A stretch of DNA of 64,000 nucleotides, from assembly GCF_916618895.1 (NCBI RefSeq), contig NZ_OU745391.1, forward strand, positions 1,736,001-1,800,000, in the 5' to 3' direction. Source of the DNA: Pseudoclavibacter sp. Marseille-Q3772. GTDB taxonomy: Bacteria; Actinomycetota; Actinomycetes; Actinomycetales; Microbacteriaceae. The notes beneath the pieces were generated by a model that did no database searches, was not told the origin of the DNA, and saw nothing but the letters and a program-made list of their open reading frames with translations. Shown in pieces: positions 8,355 to 19,700 of this stretch; position 1 is the first letter of the stretch, and each line of letters begins with the position of its first letter. The position numbers were made by a program, and so were the translations under genes.

Positions 8355-9206
8355 TTACGGCCGCTTGACCGAGAACGTGCCGCGACCGGGCAGCGGAGAC
8401 GGTTTTGAGACTGCATCCGTAATCGGACTCGTACCGCGCAGCCACTTGTGGGCCTGCTCGTCATGTTGCACCACCGCCGGTGGAAACCCACTTGCGGCAA
8501 GCCGCGCAAGGCCGGGTAACTCCAGGCGGTCGCGCGATGCGACGGCAACGATATTGCCGAAGCGACGTCCTTTAAATACGGCCGGATCGCTCACGAGTAG
8601 CACCGAACCGAATACCTGTCGCAGCGTGGCGATTTCAGCGCGCGCAAACGCCAGATCGTGGCCGTCGGCGACGTTGACGAGCACCACGCCGTTCGGTGTG
8701 AGGAATCGCGCGAGAGAGGTGAAAAACTCGGCCGTGGTTACATGTGCCGGGGTCTGCGGCCCGTCGAAGAGGTCGACCACGATCGCATCCGCGCGCTGAT
8801 GTAGCCCGGCTGGGAGGCGATCGAGTTGCGCTCGCGCGTCGCCATAGCGGATGCGGATGGAGGCGTGAGCGGGCAGCGGGGCGATTGAGCGAACCAGGTC
8901 GACCAGTTCGCGTTCGAGCTCGAGAACTTGTTGGCGCGAGCCGGGGCGGGTGTGCTCAATGTAGCGGGGGAGCGTCAGTGCACCCGCGCCCAGGTGGAGC
9001 GCGGTGATGGGCTGTCTGGCGTCGAATGCTTGATCGAGCACGTGCCCCATGTGCCTGATGTATCCGAAGCGAAGTTCGCTCGGGTCGTCGAGATTGACGT
9101 GGGATTGTGGCGTGCCGTCGACGACAAGGTGCATGGAGCTGCCGTGGAGCTCGATCTGCGCCTGGGGGCCGGATGCGAATGTTCGGGTGAGGTCGGACGG
9201 GTTCAC
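8355..9206 (-). CDS. Spermidine synthase-like methyltransferase-fold protein
   Basis: 283 residues with the spermidine/spermine synthase Rossmann fold. Motif I is LHLGAGALTLPRY at residues 70-82, the acidic loop LELERELVD lies at residues 96-103, YGDAR at 121-125 and VVDLFDG at 143-149. The short N-terminal region and lack of a clear polyamine pocket match the spermidine-synthase-like proteins common in actinobacteria, which have unproven activity. The start is GTG at 9206. It is divergent from fur, and the shared 167-base gap carries the fur control region. Confidence 0.8.
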   Translation of the reverse strand: MNPSDLTRTFASGPQAQIELHGSSMHLVVDGTPQSHVNLDDPSELRFGYIRHMGHVLDQAFDARQPITALHLGAGALTLPRYIEHTRPGSRQQVLELERELVDLVRSIAPLPAHASIRIRYGDARAQLDRLPAGLHQRADAIVVDLFDGPQTPAHVTTAEFFTSLARFLTPNGVVLVNVADGHDLAFARAEIATLRQVFGSVLLVSDPAVFKGRRFGNIVAVASRDRLELPGLARLAASGFPPAVVQHDEQAHKWLRGTSPITDAVSKPSPLPGRGTFSVKRP

Positions 9207-9336
9207 TGCTCCATGTTCCCACGGTTGCGGCGCGGTTCCCGTGACTCCCTGCGAGTCCGCTGTTTCTTCCCCAGCTCTTGTGCAACAGCGTTACTGAGGG
9301 TCACACGCGCGCAACCTGAACATCACCTGGGCGTTC

Positions 9337-9366
9337 TTTTGAATCATTCAAAATAAGCCATATCAT
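9337..9366 (+). promoter_or_regulatory. Fur-type operator overlapping a leaderless fur promoter
   Basis: A perfect 17-bp palindrome, TTTTGAAT-C-ATTCAAAA, spans 9337-9353. It overlaps a -35 hexamer TTGAAT (9339-9344) that is 16 bases from a -10 TATCAT (9361-9366). The fur ATG at 9374 lies seven bases beyond the -10, so the message would start at or near the start codon. A Fur-family box over the -35 implies autorepression of fur-katA, as known for actinobacterial furA-katG. Confidence 0.65.
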
Positions 9367-9373
9367 AAGGGTG

Positions 9374-9901
9374 ATGACCGCCCAACCGCAGCCCCTCGCA
9401 TCCGCGACGCCTGAACGTGCCCTCGGGCAGGTTCAGGATGCGGGTTGGAGCGAGCGCATCCGCGCGAGTGGGCTTCGGGTCACCTCCCGCAGGCTCGCGC
9501 TCATGGCCGCACTCGAAGCGCATCCACACGCCACCGTCGACGAAGTGTTCGCAGACACTAAAGCGCGAGTCGGCAACATCACCAAACAGGCGGTGTACGT
9601 CAGTCTCGGCGAGTTCACCGCCCACGGGCTTGTGCGGCGCATCGACCCGCCGGGCTCACCGGCCCGCTACGAAACGCGCACCGACGACAATCACCACCAC
9701 CTCGTTTGCGACCGCTGCGGCGACATCGTCGACGTCGACTGCGCGGTAGGCGCGGCGCCCTGCCTGCAGCCGATCGACGACGCGGGCTTTCAGGTGCGCC
9801 TTGCCGAGGTGACCTACCGTGGCACCTGCCGGGCATGCCAAGACGCCGAGGTCAACGCATCCGCCCACAGCCGAAAAACTAAACCACTCACATCCCAATA
9901 G
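9374..9901 (+). CDS. Fur-family transcriptional repressor (peroxide/iron responsive)
   Basis: 175-residue Ferric-uptake-regulator family repressor. The winged-helix domain includes [20 protein letters not shown] and the recognition helix [20 protein letters not shown] around residues 68-87. The dimerisation domain has [10 protein letters not shown] with Cys112 and Cys115, and a second pair, Cys152 and Cys155 in CRAC, giving a structural zinc site. Linkage to a catalase 23 bases downstream suggests a PerR/FurA-like peroxide-sensing role rather than classical iron uptake control. A GTG three bases upstream (9371) is an alternative start. The promoter appears leaderless and autoregulated by the palindrome at 9337. 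Confidence 0.88.
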   Translation: MTAQPQPLASATPERALGQVQDAGWSERIRASGLRVTSRRLALMAALEAHPHATVDEVFADTKARVGNITKQAVYVSLGEFTAHGLVRRIDPPGSPARYETRTDDNHHHLVCDRCGDIVDVDCAVGAAPCLQPIDDAGFQVRLAEVTYRGTCRACQDAEVNASAHSRKTKPLTSQ

Positions 9902-9924
9902 CCGAGTCCCCGAAGGAGAACCCG

Positions 9925-11475
9925 ATGACTCAGTTTGAAAGCAATATCGACCCGACGCTGCCGGCAACCCGACAGGGCGGCCAGCACGCTGAAAGCAACC
10001 GCAACTCGCTCACCGTTGGCTCAAACGGCCCGATCATGCTGCACGATGTCACCCTGGTCGAGACCCTGGCCGCGTTCAACCGCGAGCGCGTGCCTGAGCG
10101 TAACCCGCACGCTAAGGGCTCGGGCGCATTCGGTGAGTGGGAAGTAACCGGCGATGTTTCGAAGTACACCCGCGCTAAGGCGTTCCAGCCCGGCGCGAAG
10201 GGCCGGATGCTCGCGCGCTTCTCGACCGTTGCCGGTGAGCAGGGCTCGCCCGACACCTGGCGCGACGTGCGCGGATTCGCACTGCGCTTCTACACCGAAG
10301 AGGGCAACCTGGATATCGTTGGCAACAACACGCCGGTGTTCTTCGTACGCGACCCGATGAAGTTCCCGAACTTCATCCGCTCGCAGAAGCGTCTGCCCGA
10401 CCGTGGCCTGCGCGACAACACCATGCAGTGGGACTTCTGGACGCTGACTCCAGAGTCAGCCCACCAGGTGACCTACCTCATGGGTGACCGTGGACTGCCA
10501 CGCAGCTGGCGCACCATGAACGGCTATTCCTCGCACACCTACGCATGGATTAACGAGCAAGGCGAGCGTTTCTGGGTGAAGTACCACTTCATTTCGGAAC
10601 AGGGCGTCGAGAACATGACCAACGAGGAAGCTGAGCGGATTGCCGGCGAGGACGCTGACTACCACCGCCGCGACCTGTTCAACGCCATCGAAGAGGGCAA
10701 CTTCCCGTCTTGGACCATCAAGGTTCAGGTGATGCCGTACGACGACGCGAAGAACTACCGCTTCAACCCGTTCGACCTGACGAAGGTTTGGCCGCACGCT
10801 GACTACCCGCTGATTGAGGTGGGTAAGTTCACGCTGAATGAGAACCTGGTCAACTTCTTCGCGCAGATCGAGCAGGCCGCGTTCTCGCCCTCGAACTACG
10901 TTGCTGGAACCGGTGTATCGCCGGACAAGATGCTGCTGGGTCGTGTGTTCTCGTACCCGGATGCACACCGCGCGCGTATCGGCACGAACTTCAACCAGCT
11001 GCCGGTGAACCGCCCGATCAACAAGACCAACGACTACACCTTCGACGGCAACATGCGGTTCGACCACTCGGGCGACGCGCCCGTGTATGCACCCAACTCG
11101 TTTGATCGCCCGTGGGCAGACGATGAGGGCCCGGTTGAGAACTCCTGGGAGGCCGATGGCGAGCTGGTTCGTTCAGCCTACGCGCTGCACGCTGAGGACG
11201 ACGACTTCGGCCAGGCTGGAACCCTCGTTCGTGAGGTCTGGGACGATGCCGCTCGTGACCGTTTCGTAGAGACCGTATCGGGGGCGCTTGCGACTGTGAA
11301 GGAGCCGGTGCTGTCGCGCGCGTTCGAGTACTGGAAGAACGTTGATGCTGAGACCGGTGCTCGCATCGAGCAGAAGGTCCGTGAGGGTCTTGCCGAACGC
11401 GGCGAACTCCCTGGTGGCGACCCGGCGCAGCCCGAAGACTCGCAGGGCGACGTACACGGCGACATCCAGGGCTAG
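9925..11475 (+). CDS. katA: Monofunctional haem catalase (clade 3 small-subunit type)
   Basis: 516 residues, size and motifs of a typical small-subunit catalase that disproportionates hydrogen peroxide. The distal catalytic His62 is in [12 protein letters not shown], the distal Asn is in VGNNTPVFF (about residue 135), and the proximal haem ligand is Tyr344 in [14 protein letters not shown]. The C-terminal tail is acidic and Gln/Asp-rich. A good AAGGAG precedes the ATG. It is transcribed with the upstream Fur-family gene and followed by a strong terminator. Codon choice resembles that of highly expressed genes. Confidence 0.97.
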   Translation: MTQFESNIDPTLPATRQGGQHAESNRNSLTVGSNGPIMLHDVTLVETLAAFNRERVPERNPHAKGSGAFGEWEVTGDVSKYTRAKAFQPGAKGRMLARFSTVAGEQGSPDTWRDVRGFALRFYTEEGNLDIVGNNTPVFFVRDPMKFPNFIRSQKRLPDRGLRDNTMQWDFWTLTPESAHQVTYLMGDRGLPRSWRTMNGYSSHTYAWINEQGERFWVKYHFISEQGVENMTNEEAERIAGEDADYHRRDLFNAIEEGNFPSWTIKVQVMPYDDAKNYRFNPFDLTKVWPHADYPLIEVGKFTLNENLVNFFAQIEQAAFSPSNYVAGTGVSPDKMLLGRVFSYPDAHRARIGTNFNQLPVNRPINKTNDYTFDGNMRFDHSGDAPVYAPNSFDRPWADDEGPVENSWEADGELVRSAYALHAEDDDFGQAGTLVREVWDDAARDRFVETVSGALATVKEPVLSRAFEYWKNVDAETGARIEQKVREGLAERGELPGGDPAQPEDSQGDVHGDIQG

Positions 11476-11507
11476 TAACCTGCTGCGTTCGTTCTAGCGA
11501 ACACGAA

Positions 11508-11533
11508 TGTGGGGCACCGAACGGTGCCCCACA
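11508..11533 (+). terminator. katA transcription terminator
   Basis: Perfect 12-bp stem TGTGGGGCACCG / CGGTGCCCCACA with a 2-base loop, 33 bases after the katA stop. It is followed by CTGCGTTT, only a weak T tract. Confidence 0.8.
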
Positions 11534-11626
11534 CTGCGTTTCCTGGCGTGCCGGGCCCTCACGCCGCACGAACACTCTGCCGTGCCATTTCGGCCGAGCT
11601 ATCCCACCGCGCAATCGCCGTACCGT

Positions 11627-11699
11627 GCCGAACTGTCTCACTTTTTGGGGGTTTGAGGGGTTATTTGGTTTGTGTGCTGGAAATCTGAGACAGTTTGGC
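11627..11699 (-). repeat. 73-bp inverted-repeat element, copy 3
   Basis: Reverse-complement orientation relative to copies 1 and 2. The ends are GCCGAACTGTCTCA and TGAGACAGTTTGGC, one mismatch in the terminal repeat. The interior is clearly homologous to the others. Confidence 0.85.
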
Positions 11700-11700
11700 C

Positions 11701-11940
11701 CCGTAATTGGCCCGGTTGCGGCCGGCTAGTGAGCGGCGGGGCGAAATAACCCAGAGGGTGGCAGGGCCCGGAGGTCGGCGTGGCACTGGTGTTAGCACAG
11801 GGTGCCGAATTGTCTCACTTTTTGGGGTTTGAGGGGTTATTCGGTTTGTGCGCCGGAAATCTGAGACAGTTTGGCTCCGTAATTGGCCCGGGAGGTGGCC
11901 CCGTAATTGGCCCGGTTGCGGCCGGCTAGTGAGCGGCGGG
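11701..11940. repeat. Exact 40-bp direct repeat pair flanking element copy 4
   Basis: Bases 11701-11740 are repeated exactly at 11901-11940 (starts CCGTAATTGGCCCGG, ends GAGCGGCGGG). Each lies on the same side of a 73-bp element (immediately after copy 3; about 25 bases after copy 4). A third partial copy of the first 15 bases is at 11877-11891. The pattern suggests tandem duplication of an element-plus-flank unit. Confidence 0.8.
11804..11875 (-). repeat. 72-bp inverted-repeat element, copy 4
   Basis: Same orientation as copy 3 and one base shorter. The left end GCCGAATTGTCTCA carries two mismatches to the perfect inverted repeat; the right end TGAGACAGTTTGGC is intact. Confidence 0.85.
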
Positions 11941-12056
11941 GACCAGAGAAAACCCGGAGGTCGGCAGGTCTCGGAGGTCGGCAGGGGAGGGGAAGCCGCG
12001 GTGCAGGGAGGAAGGCAGAGCTCGAAGAATGAATAAGCGGGAAAGCAGCCGGGTAG

Positions 12057-12803
12057 TTACCAGCCGCGCTCGCGCCACTCGCCAAGTTGAGGACGCTCAG
12101 CGCCCAGCGTCGTCGCCTTGCCGTGTCCGGGGTAGACGACGGTGTCGTCCTCGAACCGGTTGAAGACACGCGATTCGAGGTCGTCCATGAGCTGGGTGAA
12201 CTCGCGTTCGTTGTTCGTCTTACCCGGCCCGCCCGGGAACAGTGAGTCGCCGGGGATCAGCCGCACCGCATCCTCACCCGACTGCAACACGAGTGCTACC
12301 GAACCGGGCGTGTGGCCCCGCAGGCCGATCACCTCCAGCTCGTGTGATCCCAGCCGGATGGTGTCTCCGTCGCTGACAGTGCGGTCGCTCGATACCGGAA
12401 TCGCCGCAGCGTCAGACGCGCCGGCAATGCTTGGCACCGAGTAGTGCTGCTTGCATTCCGCCAGCGCGCCCCAGTGGTCGTGGTGCCCGTGGGTGGTGAG
12501 GATCGCGACCGGATGGATCTCGGCGCGGTCGTGTTCATCCGCGCGGATGCGGGCGGTGTCGACGATCCGCACGATCGCGGGGGCGTTCGCCGCCGCATCC
12601 ACGATTAGTGCCTCACCCGACTCGGTATCCACGACGACGTAGCAATTGTTCTCGAAGTCGTTGACTTCCGCGTAGTGGAGCTCGAGTGTTCCGAACGCAT
12701 CCAGCTGCGGTTCGGGTTCGGCATCGCTGTGCTCGATTGGCGAGCGCGGCGCGTCGTCCTCGGGCTCGTTGGAAGGGGTGTGGGACTCGTTAAAGGCTGC
12801 CAT
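12057..12803 (-). CDS. Metallo-beta-lactamase-fold hydrolase (glyoxalase II-like)
   Basis: 248 residues. The metal-binding motif THGHHDHWG (HxHxDH), the second ligand in RGHTPGS, Asp in IPGDSLFPGGPGKT and the last His in YPGHGKATTLG give a complete dinuclear site. The architecture and the GPGKT/GHGKATT surroundings match the actinobacterial glyoxalase II-like hydrolases. The first 35 residues are Pro/Glu-rich and probably disordered. A thioester such as S-lactoyl-glutathione is not certain as substrate, because actinobacteria use mycothiol. No partner gene is adjacent. Confidence 0.87.
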   Translation of the reverse strand: MAAFNESHTPSNEPEDDAPRSPIEHSDAEPEPQLDAFGTLELHYAEVNDFENNCYVVVDTESGEALIVDAAANAPAIVRIVDTARIRADEHDRAEIHPVAILTTHGHHDHWGALAECKQHYSVPSIAGASDAAAIPVSSDRTVSDGDTIRLGSHELEVIGLRGHTPGSVALVLQSGEDAVRLIPGDSLFPGGPGKTNNEREFTQLMDDLESRVFNRFEDDTVVYPGHGKATTLGAERPQLGEWRERGW

Positions 12804-13203
12804 GTCTGCACGCTACCCACGAACCTTGCGAGTCAACTGGCATCTTCGAGACCAAGCGCCGGCGCCGCCGGTTTATACCGCGATTTTCGGGAGCGCACAA
12901 ATCGGTACTTTACGTGGCGAGAGAATGCGCTTATAGTAGACATTTGCGCTTCGTCGCTCCCTGCCTTCATATTGCGGTCGGCTTGGTTGTAGTTGTTCAT
13001 TGGTCGGTGCCTGTGGAGCCGGTTGGTTTCGCCCGAGTTTGATCGGGCGGTGTCCCTACCTGAAGCTGAAGGTTCGCTCCGAATCCGCCACGCGGATACC
13101 GCCACCGATGCACTGCTGCATCCGGCGACGGGGCCCAAGACCCACCCACACGCCCATGCAATCTGAGTTCCGTTGACCAGCGGAACCTGTGGAGGTAATT
13201 CAC
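12804..13203 (+). other. rpoB upstream region and long leader
   Basis: 400 bases between divergent genes. After the promoter at 12909-12937 there is a 5' leader of about 260 bases. It contains a hairpin CGCCCGA / TCGGGCG (13030-13049) and a smaller one, GATGCA / TGCATC (13106-13121). Neither has a T tract, so they are not terminators. No ORF with a convincing start is seen. Confidence 0.5.
12909..12937 (+). promoter_or_regulatory. Candidate rpoBC promoter
   Basis: -35 TTTACG (12909-12914), 17-base spacer, -10 TATAGT (12932-12937), in an AT-rich stretch. This is the best sigma-70-like pair before rpoB. Confidence 0.55.
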
Positions 13204-16200
13204 TTGGCTGCTGCGAACATCGCATCCACCACACCAAAGTCGGGTCGTAACGCACACCGACTTTCGTTCGCTTCGATTCAGGACACCCTCGAAGTTCCTG
13301 ACCTGCTCTCGTTGCAAACTGAGTCCTTTGACTGGCTCGTCGGCAACGACATGTGGAAGGCTCGGCTCGACTACGAGATCGAGACCACCGGAGGCACCGA
13401 CGTGCCCCGCACATCCGGGCTCGACGAGGTTTTCGAAGAGATTTCACCGATTGAGGACAACGCCGGCGCCATGCAGCTGACGTTCCGCAATCCCTACCTT
13501 GAGCCAGAAAAGTACTCGATTGACGAGTGCAAGGAGCGCGGTAAGACCTACGCCGCTCCGCTGTATGTCGAAGCCGAGTTCATGCGCTTCGAAACTGGCG
13601 AGATCAAGACCCAGACCGTGTTCATGGGTGACTTCCCGCTGATGACCGACAAGGGTACGTTCATCATCAACGGCACCGAGCGTGTTGTCGTGTCGCAGCT
13701 CGTTCGCTCGCCTGGCGTGTACTTTGAGCGCACCCCCGAGAAGAACTCGGACATCGACGTCTACTCGGCACGCATCATCCCTTCGCGCGGTGCATGGCTC
13801 GAGTTTGAGGTCGACAAGAAGGGCCTGGTTGCGGTTCGTATCGACCGTAAGCGTAAGCAGCCGGTCACTATTTTCTTGCGCGCGATCGGCCTGAGCGAGG
13901 AAGAGATTCGCGCCGAGTTCGCCGGCTACGAGTCGCTGCTCGAAACCCTGTCGAAGGATGACGCCAAGATCCAGACGCAGGAAGAAGCCCTGCGCGACAT
14001 CTACAAGAAGCTGCGCCCGGGTGAGCAGGTTGCTTCCGAAGCTGCCCGCGCCCTGCTGGACAACTACTTCTTCAACCCGAAGCGCTACGACCTCGCTAAG
14101 GTTGGTCGCCACAAGCTCAACCGCAAGCTCGGTCTCGAAGCGCCGATCACCGATTCGGTATTGAGCACCGAAGACATCATCGCCACGATCAAGTACCTGG
14201 TCGCGCTGCACAAGGGCGAGCAGACCATCGAGGGCACCCGCAACGGCGGCGAGGTCGTCGACATCCCCCTCGACGTGGACGACATCGACCACTTCGGAAA
14301 CCGCCGCATCCGCGCGGTAGGTGAGCTCATCCAGAACCAGGTTCGCACCGGTTTGAGCCGTATGGAGCGCGTGGTGCGTGAGCGCATGACCACGCAGGAA
14401 ATCGACTCGATCACGCCGCAGTCGCTGATCAACGTGCGTCCGGTGGTTGCCGCCATCAAGGAGTTCTTCGGTACTTCGCAGCTCTCGCAGTTCATGGACC
14501 AGAACAACCCGCTGGCCGGTATCACGCACAAGCGTCGCCTTTCGGCGCTTGGCCCCGGTGGTCTGAGCCGTGAGCGCGCCGGCGTCGAGGTCCGTGACGT
14601 GCACGCATCCCACTACGGCCGGATGTGCCCGATCGAGACCCCGGAAGGTCCGAACATTGGTCTGATCGGTTCGTTGGCATCGTTCGCTCGCATCAACGCA
14701 TTTGGGTTCATTGAGACCCCCTACCGCCGTGTTGAGAAGGGCGTTGTCACCGACAACATCGACTACCTCTCGGCAGCGGATGAAGACGAGTACGTGGTTG
14801 CACAGGCCAACGCGCCGCTCGACGAGAACAACCGCTTCGCCGATGAAGACGTCTTGGTACGGCTTAAGGGCGGCGAGGTAGAACTCGTTCCGGCCGAAGA
14901 GGTTGACTACATGGATGTGTCGCCGCGCCAGATGGTGTCGGTCGGTACGTCGCTGATTCCGTTCCTTGAGCACGACGACACGAACCGTGCGCTCATGGGC
15001 GCCAACATGCAGCGTCAGGCTGTGCCGCTGCTGCGCTCGAGCTCGCCGATCGTTGGTACCGGTATGGAGGGCTACAGCGCCATCGACGCCGGTGACGTGG
15101 TCACCGCCGTGAACGCCGGTGTGGTCACTTCGGTGTCCGCTGACCAGGTTGTTGTACAGACGGATGAGGGTGGTAGCGAATCGTACTTCCTGCGCAAGTT
15201 TGAGCGCTCGAACGCGGGTACCTGCTACAACCACCGCGTCATCGTCAAGGCTGGCGACCGCGTTGAGGTTGGCGAGGTTATCGCTGACGGCCCCGCCACC
15301 GAGAACGGTGAGCTCGCACTCGGAATGAACCTGCTCGTGGCGTTCATGCCGTGGGAGGGCCACAACTTCGAGGACGCGATCATCATCAGCCAGAACCTGG
15401 TGAAGGACGACGTACTGTCCTCCATCCACATCGAGGAATACGAAGTGGATGCGCGCGACACCAAGCTTGGTAAGGAAGAGATCACCGCAGACCTGCCGAA
15501 CGTCGGTCAGGACATGCTGAAGGATCTCGATGAGCGCGGCATCATCCGCATCGGTGCTGAGGTGCAGCCCGGCGACATCCTCGTCGGAAAGGTCACCCCG
15601 AAGGGTGAGACCGAGCTGTCGGCTGAAGAGCGCCTGCTGCGCGCCATCTTCAACGAGAAGAGCCGCGAGGTGCGTGACACCTCCCTGAAGGTTCCGCACG
15701 GTCAGTCCGGCACCGTCATCGGCGTCAAGATGTTCGACATCGAGAACGGCGACGACGAGCTCGGCTCGGGCGTGAACCAGCGCGTCGTGGTCTACATTGC
15801 GCAGAAGCGTAAGATCACCGAGGGTGACAAGCTCGCTGGCCGCCACGGAAACAAGGGTGTTATCGCCAAGATCCTCCCCGAAGAGGACATGCCGTTCCTC
15901 GAGGATGGAACCCCGGTCGACATCATCCTGAACCCGCTCGGTATCCCGAAGCGTATGAACCTCGGTCAGGTACTCGAATCGCACCTCGGTTGGGTTGCTT
16001 CGCAGGGATGGGACATCGAAGGTACGCCGGAGTGGGCGCAGGGCCTGCCGGAGGAAGCCTTCCACGTCGAACCGGGTACCAAGGTGGCAACGCCGGTGTT
16101 CGACGGTACATCCGCGGAACAGCTCAGCGGACTGCTCGGTTCGACCCGTCCGAATGAAGACGGTGAGCGCCTGGTCGGTACTGATGGCAAGACCCGCCTG

Positions 16201-16704
16201 TTCGACGGTCGCTCCGGCGAGCCGTTCCCCGACCCGATTTCGGTCGGCTACATGTACATGCTGAAGCTGCACCACCTGGTTGACGACAAGATCCACGCTC
16301 GTTCGACCGGTCCGTACTCGATGATCACCCAGCAGCCGCTCGGTGGTAAGGCACAGTTCGGTGGTCAGCGCTTCGGTGAGATGGAGGTGTGGGCACTCGA
16401 GGCCTATGGCGCCGCCTACACCCTGCAGGAGCTGCTCACCATTAAGTCGGACGACATCGTCGGTCGTGTGAAGGCCTACGAGTCGATCGTTAAGGGCGAG
16501 AACATCCAGAAGGCTGGTATCCCCGAATCGTTCCGCGTGCTCGTGCGTGAAATGCGCTCGCTGTGCCTGAACGTTGAGGTGCTCGCCGCTGACGGCAACA
16601 TCGTCAGCCTCGAAGAGAACGACGACGACGCCTACCGCGCCGCCGAAGAACTCGGTATCAACATCTCCACTCGCTTCGAGTCATCCTCGGTCGACGAGAT
16701 CTAA
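13204..16704 (+). CDS. rpoB: RNA polymerase beta subunit
   Basis: 1166 residues, forming with beta-prime the catalytic core of RNA polymerase. I place the start at the TTG at 13204 because an ideal GGAGGT (13191-13196) sits seven bases upstream. The GTG at 13189 would put the Shine-Dalgarno inside the gene. The rifampicin region, residues 424-449 ([14 protein letters not shown] then [12 protein letters not shown]), has the wild-type residues at the usual resistance positions (Asp, His, Ser), so no rifampicin resistance is predicted. [17 protein letters not shown] and other catalytic stretches are intact. It is co-transcribed with rpoC (44-base gap). Confidence 0.99.
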   Translation: MAAANIASTTPKSGRNAHRLSFASIQDTLEVPDLLSLQTESFDWLVGNDMWKARLDYEIETTGGTDVPRTSGLDEVFEEISPIEDNAGAMQLTFRNPYLEPEKYSIDECKERGKTYAAPLYVEAEFMRFETGEIKTQTVFMGDFPLMTDKGTFIINGTERVVVSQLVRSPGVYFERTPEKNSDIDVYSARIIPSRGAWLEFEVDKKGLVAVRIDRKRKQPVTIFLRAIGLSEEEIRAEFAGYESLLETLSKDDAKIQTQEEALRDIYKKLRPGEQVASEAARALLDNYFFNPKRYDLAKVGRHKLNRKLGLEAPITDSVLSTEDIIATIKYLVALHKGEQTIEGTRNGGEVVDIPLDVDDIDHFGNRRIRAVGELIQNQVRTGLSRMERVVRERMTTQEIDSITPQSLINVRPVVAAIKEFFGTSQLSQFMDQNNPLAGITHKRRLSALGPGGLSRERAGVEVRDVHASHYGRMCPIETPEGPNIGLIGSLASFARINAFGFIETPYRRVEKGVVTDNIDYLSAADEDEYVVAQANAPLDENNRFADEDVLVRLKGGEVELVPAEEVDYMDVSPRQMVSVGTSLIPFLEHDDTNRALMGANMQRQAVPLLRSSSPIVGTGMEGYSAIDAGDVVTAVNAGVVTSVSADQVVVQTDEGGSESYFLRKFERSNAGTCYNHRVIVKAGDRVEVGEVIADGPATENGELALGMNLLVAFMPWEGHNFEDAIIISQNLVKDDVLSSIHIEEYEVDARDTKLGKEEITADLPNVGQDMLKDLDERGIIRIGAEVQPGDILVGKVTPKGETELSAEERLLRAIFNEKSREVRDTSLKVPHGQSGTVIGVKMFDIENGDDELGSGVNQRVVVYIAQKRKITEGDKLAGRHGNKGVIAKILPEEDMPFLEDGTPVDIILNPLGIPKRMNLGQVLESHLGWVASQGWDIEGTPEWAQGLPEEAFHVEPGTKVATPVFDGTSAEQLSGLLGSTRPNEDGERLVGTDGKTRLFDGRSGEPFPDPISVGYMYMLKLHHLVDDKIHARSTGPYSMITQQPLGGKAQFGGQRFGEMEVWALEAYGAAYTLQELLTIKSDDIVGRVKAYESIVKGENIQKAGIPESFRVLVREMRSLCLNVEVLAADGNIVSLEENDDDAYRAAEELGINISTRFESSSVDEI

Positions 16705-16748
16705 CCCCCATCCGATGACGAAGCTTTGTAACTAGGGAGAATCAAGAA

Positions 16749-19700
16749 TTGATCGACGCAACCAAGTTTGACAGCCTCAGCATCGGGCTGGCCACGAGCG
16801 AGGACATCCTCGGCTGGTCACGTGGTGAGGTAAAGAAGCCAGAAACGATTAACTACCGTACGCTCAAGCCCGAGAAGGACGGTCTGTTCGGCGAACAGAT
16901 CTTCGGTCCTTCGCGTGACTGGGAGTGTGCTTGCGGTAAGTACAAGCGCGTTCGCTTCAAGGGCATCATCTGTGAACGCTGTGGTGTTGAGGTGACGAAG
17001 TCGGCTGTGCGCCGTGAGCGCATGGGTCACATCAAGCTCGCCGCCTCGGTGACGCACATTTGGTACTTCAAGGGCGTGCCTTCGCGTTTGGGCTACCTGC
17101 TCGATATGGCACCGAAGGACCTCGAGAAGGTCATCTACTTTGCGGCCTACATGGTCGTGGATGTGGATGAAGAGGGACGTCGCGACGACCTCGAAGACCT
17201 CGAGAAGGAGCTCCGCCTGGAGCTCGACACTCGGGGTAAGCAGCGCGATGCGCAGATTAACGAGCGCCTCGCGAAGCTCGAGAAGGACCTCGCAGCCCTC
17301 GAGGAGGAAGGCGCCACCGCCGACCAGAAGCGCAAGACCAAGGACGCGGCCGAGAAGGACATGGCTCGCATCCGCAAGGACGTTGACGCTGACATCACGC
17401 AGCTGGAGCGCGTATTCGAGTCGTTCAAGAACCTCAAGGTTGGCGAACTCAAGCCGGATGACGCGGACTACGCCGAGCTCGTTGACCGCTATGGTGACTA
17501 CTTCGAAGCCCACATGGGTGCCGAAGCAATCCAGCGCCGTCTGCGCGACTTCGATCTTGAGGCCGAGGCTGAGGTACTGCGCGAGCAGATCCAGAACGGT
17601 AAGGGTCAGAAGAAGATCCGTGCCATTAAGCGCCTGAAGGTCGTCAATGCGTTCCTGCAGACCGACAACAAGCCTGAAGCCATGGTGCTCGACGTTATTC
17701 CGGTGATTCCGCCGGAGCTTCGCCCGATGGTTCAGCTTGACGGTGGCCGCTTTGCCACCAGCGACCTCAACGACCTGTACCGTCGTGTGATCAACCGCAA
17801 CAACCGTCTGCGTCGCCTGCTCGATCTCGGCGCCCCCGAGATCATCGTGAACAACGAGAAGCGCATGCTGCAGGAGGCCGTTGACGCGCTGTTCGACAAC
17901 GGTCGTCGCGGACGTCCGGTGACCGGTACTGGTAACCGTGCCCTGAAGTCGCTGAGCGACATGCTGAAGGGTAAGCAGGGTCGTTTCCGTCAGAACCTGC
18001 TCGGTAAGCGCGTTGACTACTCGGGCCGTTCGGTAATTATCGTGGGTCCGCAGCTGCAGATGCACCAGTGTGGTCTGCCGAAGCAGATGGCGCTCGAGCT
18101 GTTCAAGCCGTACGTCATTAAGCGTTTGATCGACCTCGGTCACGCTTCGAACATCAAGGCCGCAAAGCGTGCGGTAGAGCGCGCGAAGCCTGAGGTTTGG
18201 GATGTGCTCGAAGAGGTTATTCGTGAGCGTCCGGTGCTGCTGAACCGTGCTCCGACACTGCACCGCCTCGGTATTCAGGCGTTCGAGCCGCAGCTGATTG
18301 AAGGTAAGGCAATCCAGCTTCACCCGCTGGCTTGCTCGGCGTTTAACGCTGACTTCGACGGTGACCAGATGGCAGTTCACCTGCCGCTGTCGGTCGAGGC
18401 ACAGGCTGAAGCACGCGTGCTCATGCTCGCATCCAACAACATCCTGAAGCCGTCTGACGGCCGACCGGTGACGCTGCCTTCGCAGGACATGGTCGCGGGT
18501 CTGTACCACCTCACCTTTGAGCGTGAGGATGCACAGGGTGCCGGTCGCGTATTCGCGAGCACGGCAGAGGCGATCATGGCAATGGATGAGGGCTCGCTCC
18601 ACCTGAACGCGCCCATCACCATCCGTATGAACGGGCTGTCGTTCATGCCGGGCCGCGCACCGGAAGGGTTCGTTGCTGGCGAAGCGTTCAACATGAAGAC
18701 CACGCTCGGTCGCGCCATATTCAACGAGCTGCTGCCGGACACCTACCCGTACCTGGAAGAGACCATGACTAAGGGTCGTCTGTCAGGCGTTGTGAACTAC
18801 CTTGCCGAGCGTTACGACAAGGACGTAGTGGCGGCGACGTTGGATGCGATCAAGGATGCCGGTTTCTACTGGGCGACTCGCTCGGGTATCTCGCTGGCGT
18901 TCTCGGATGTTGTGGTGCCGGACACGAAGCAGGCAATCGTTGCCGAGACCGAGAAGAAGGTTGCTGCACTGCGTGACGACTACGCGATGGGTCTGTCGAC
19001 CCAGGCGGAGTACCGCGAGCAGACGATTGCGCTGTGGGAAGAGGCAACCGAGCGTGTTGCTGCGGACACTAAGGAACAGTTCCCGGAGACGAACTCGATT
19101 CACCGGATGGTGACCGCGGGTGCAAACGGTAACTGGCTGCAGGTGCGTCAGATCGCCGGTATGCGCGGTATCGTGGCGAACCCGAAGGGTGAGAAGATCG
19201 CCCGTCCGATTATTCACTCGTACCGCGAGGGTCTGACCGTGCTCGAGTATTTCTCGTCCACGCACGGTGCCCGTAAGGGTCTTGCGGACACGGCGCTGAA
19301 GACCGCCGACTCGGGTTACTTGACCCGTCGTCTGGTTGACGTTTCGCAGGATGTCATCATCCGTGAGGAAGACTGCGGCACGAAGAAGGGTCTTACCCAC
19401 AAGATTGTTCAGTCGGATGCAGCCGGTAACGTTTCGCTGGCCGATAACGTCGAGAACTCGGTGTACGCACGTACGCTCGCCGTTGATGTTAAGAACGCCG
19501 CTGGTGAGCTGCTGGCTTCGGCCGGTGACGCCGTAGGTGATGTGCTCATCGAGCGCCTGATGGGCGAGGGTATTACCGAGGTTTCGGTTCGTTCGGTGCT
19601 TACCTGTGAATCGGCTGTCGGTGTCTGCGCCAAGTGCTACGGCCGTTCGATGGCGTCGAGTGAGCTCGCTGACCTCGGTGAAGCGGTGGGTATTATCGCT

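Larger units (their letters stand above)
11476..12056. other. Gene-free repeat island between katA and MBL-fold gene
   Basis: 581 bases between convergent genes. It holds the katA terminator, two copies of the 73-bp element in the orientation opposite to copies 1 and 2, and an exact 40-base direct repeat linked to each. The motif CGGAGGTCGGC recurs near 11770, 11957 and 11972. The open frames here contain only repeat-derived peptide sequence. Confidence 0.7.

Noticed and set aside
11837..12169. 110-codon minus-strand ORF in the second island
   Set aside because: Mostly repeat-derived and overlaps the end of the MBL-fold gene.
13444..16296. 950-codon open frame on the minus strand across rpoB
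   Set aside because: It is an antisense shadow caused by strong codon bias in rpoB; no recognisable domain and no start signal.
16818..18602. 594-codon and 450-codon (18783-20135) minus-strand frames across rpoC
   Set aside because: Same antisense effect of biased codons; the rpoC frame is unambiguous.
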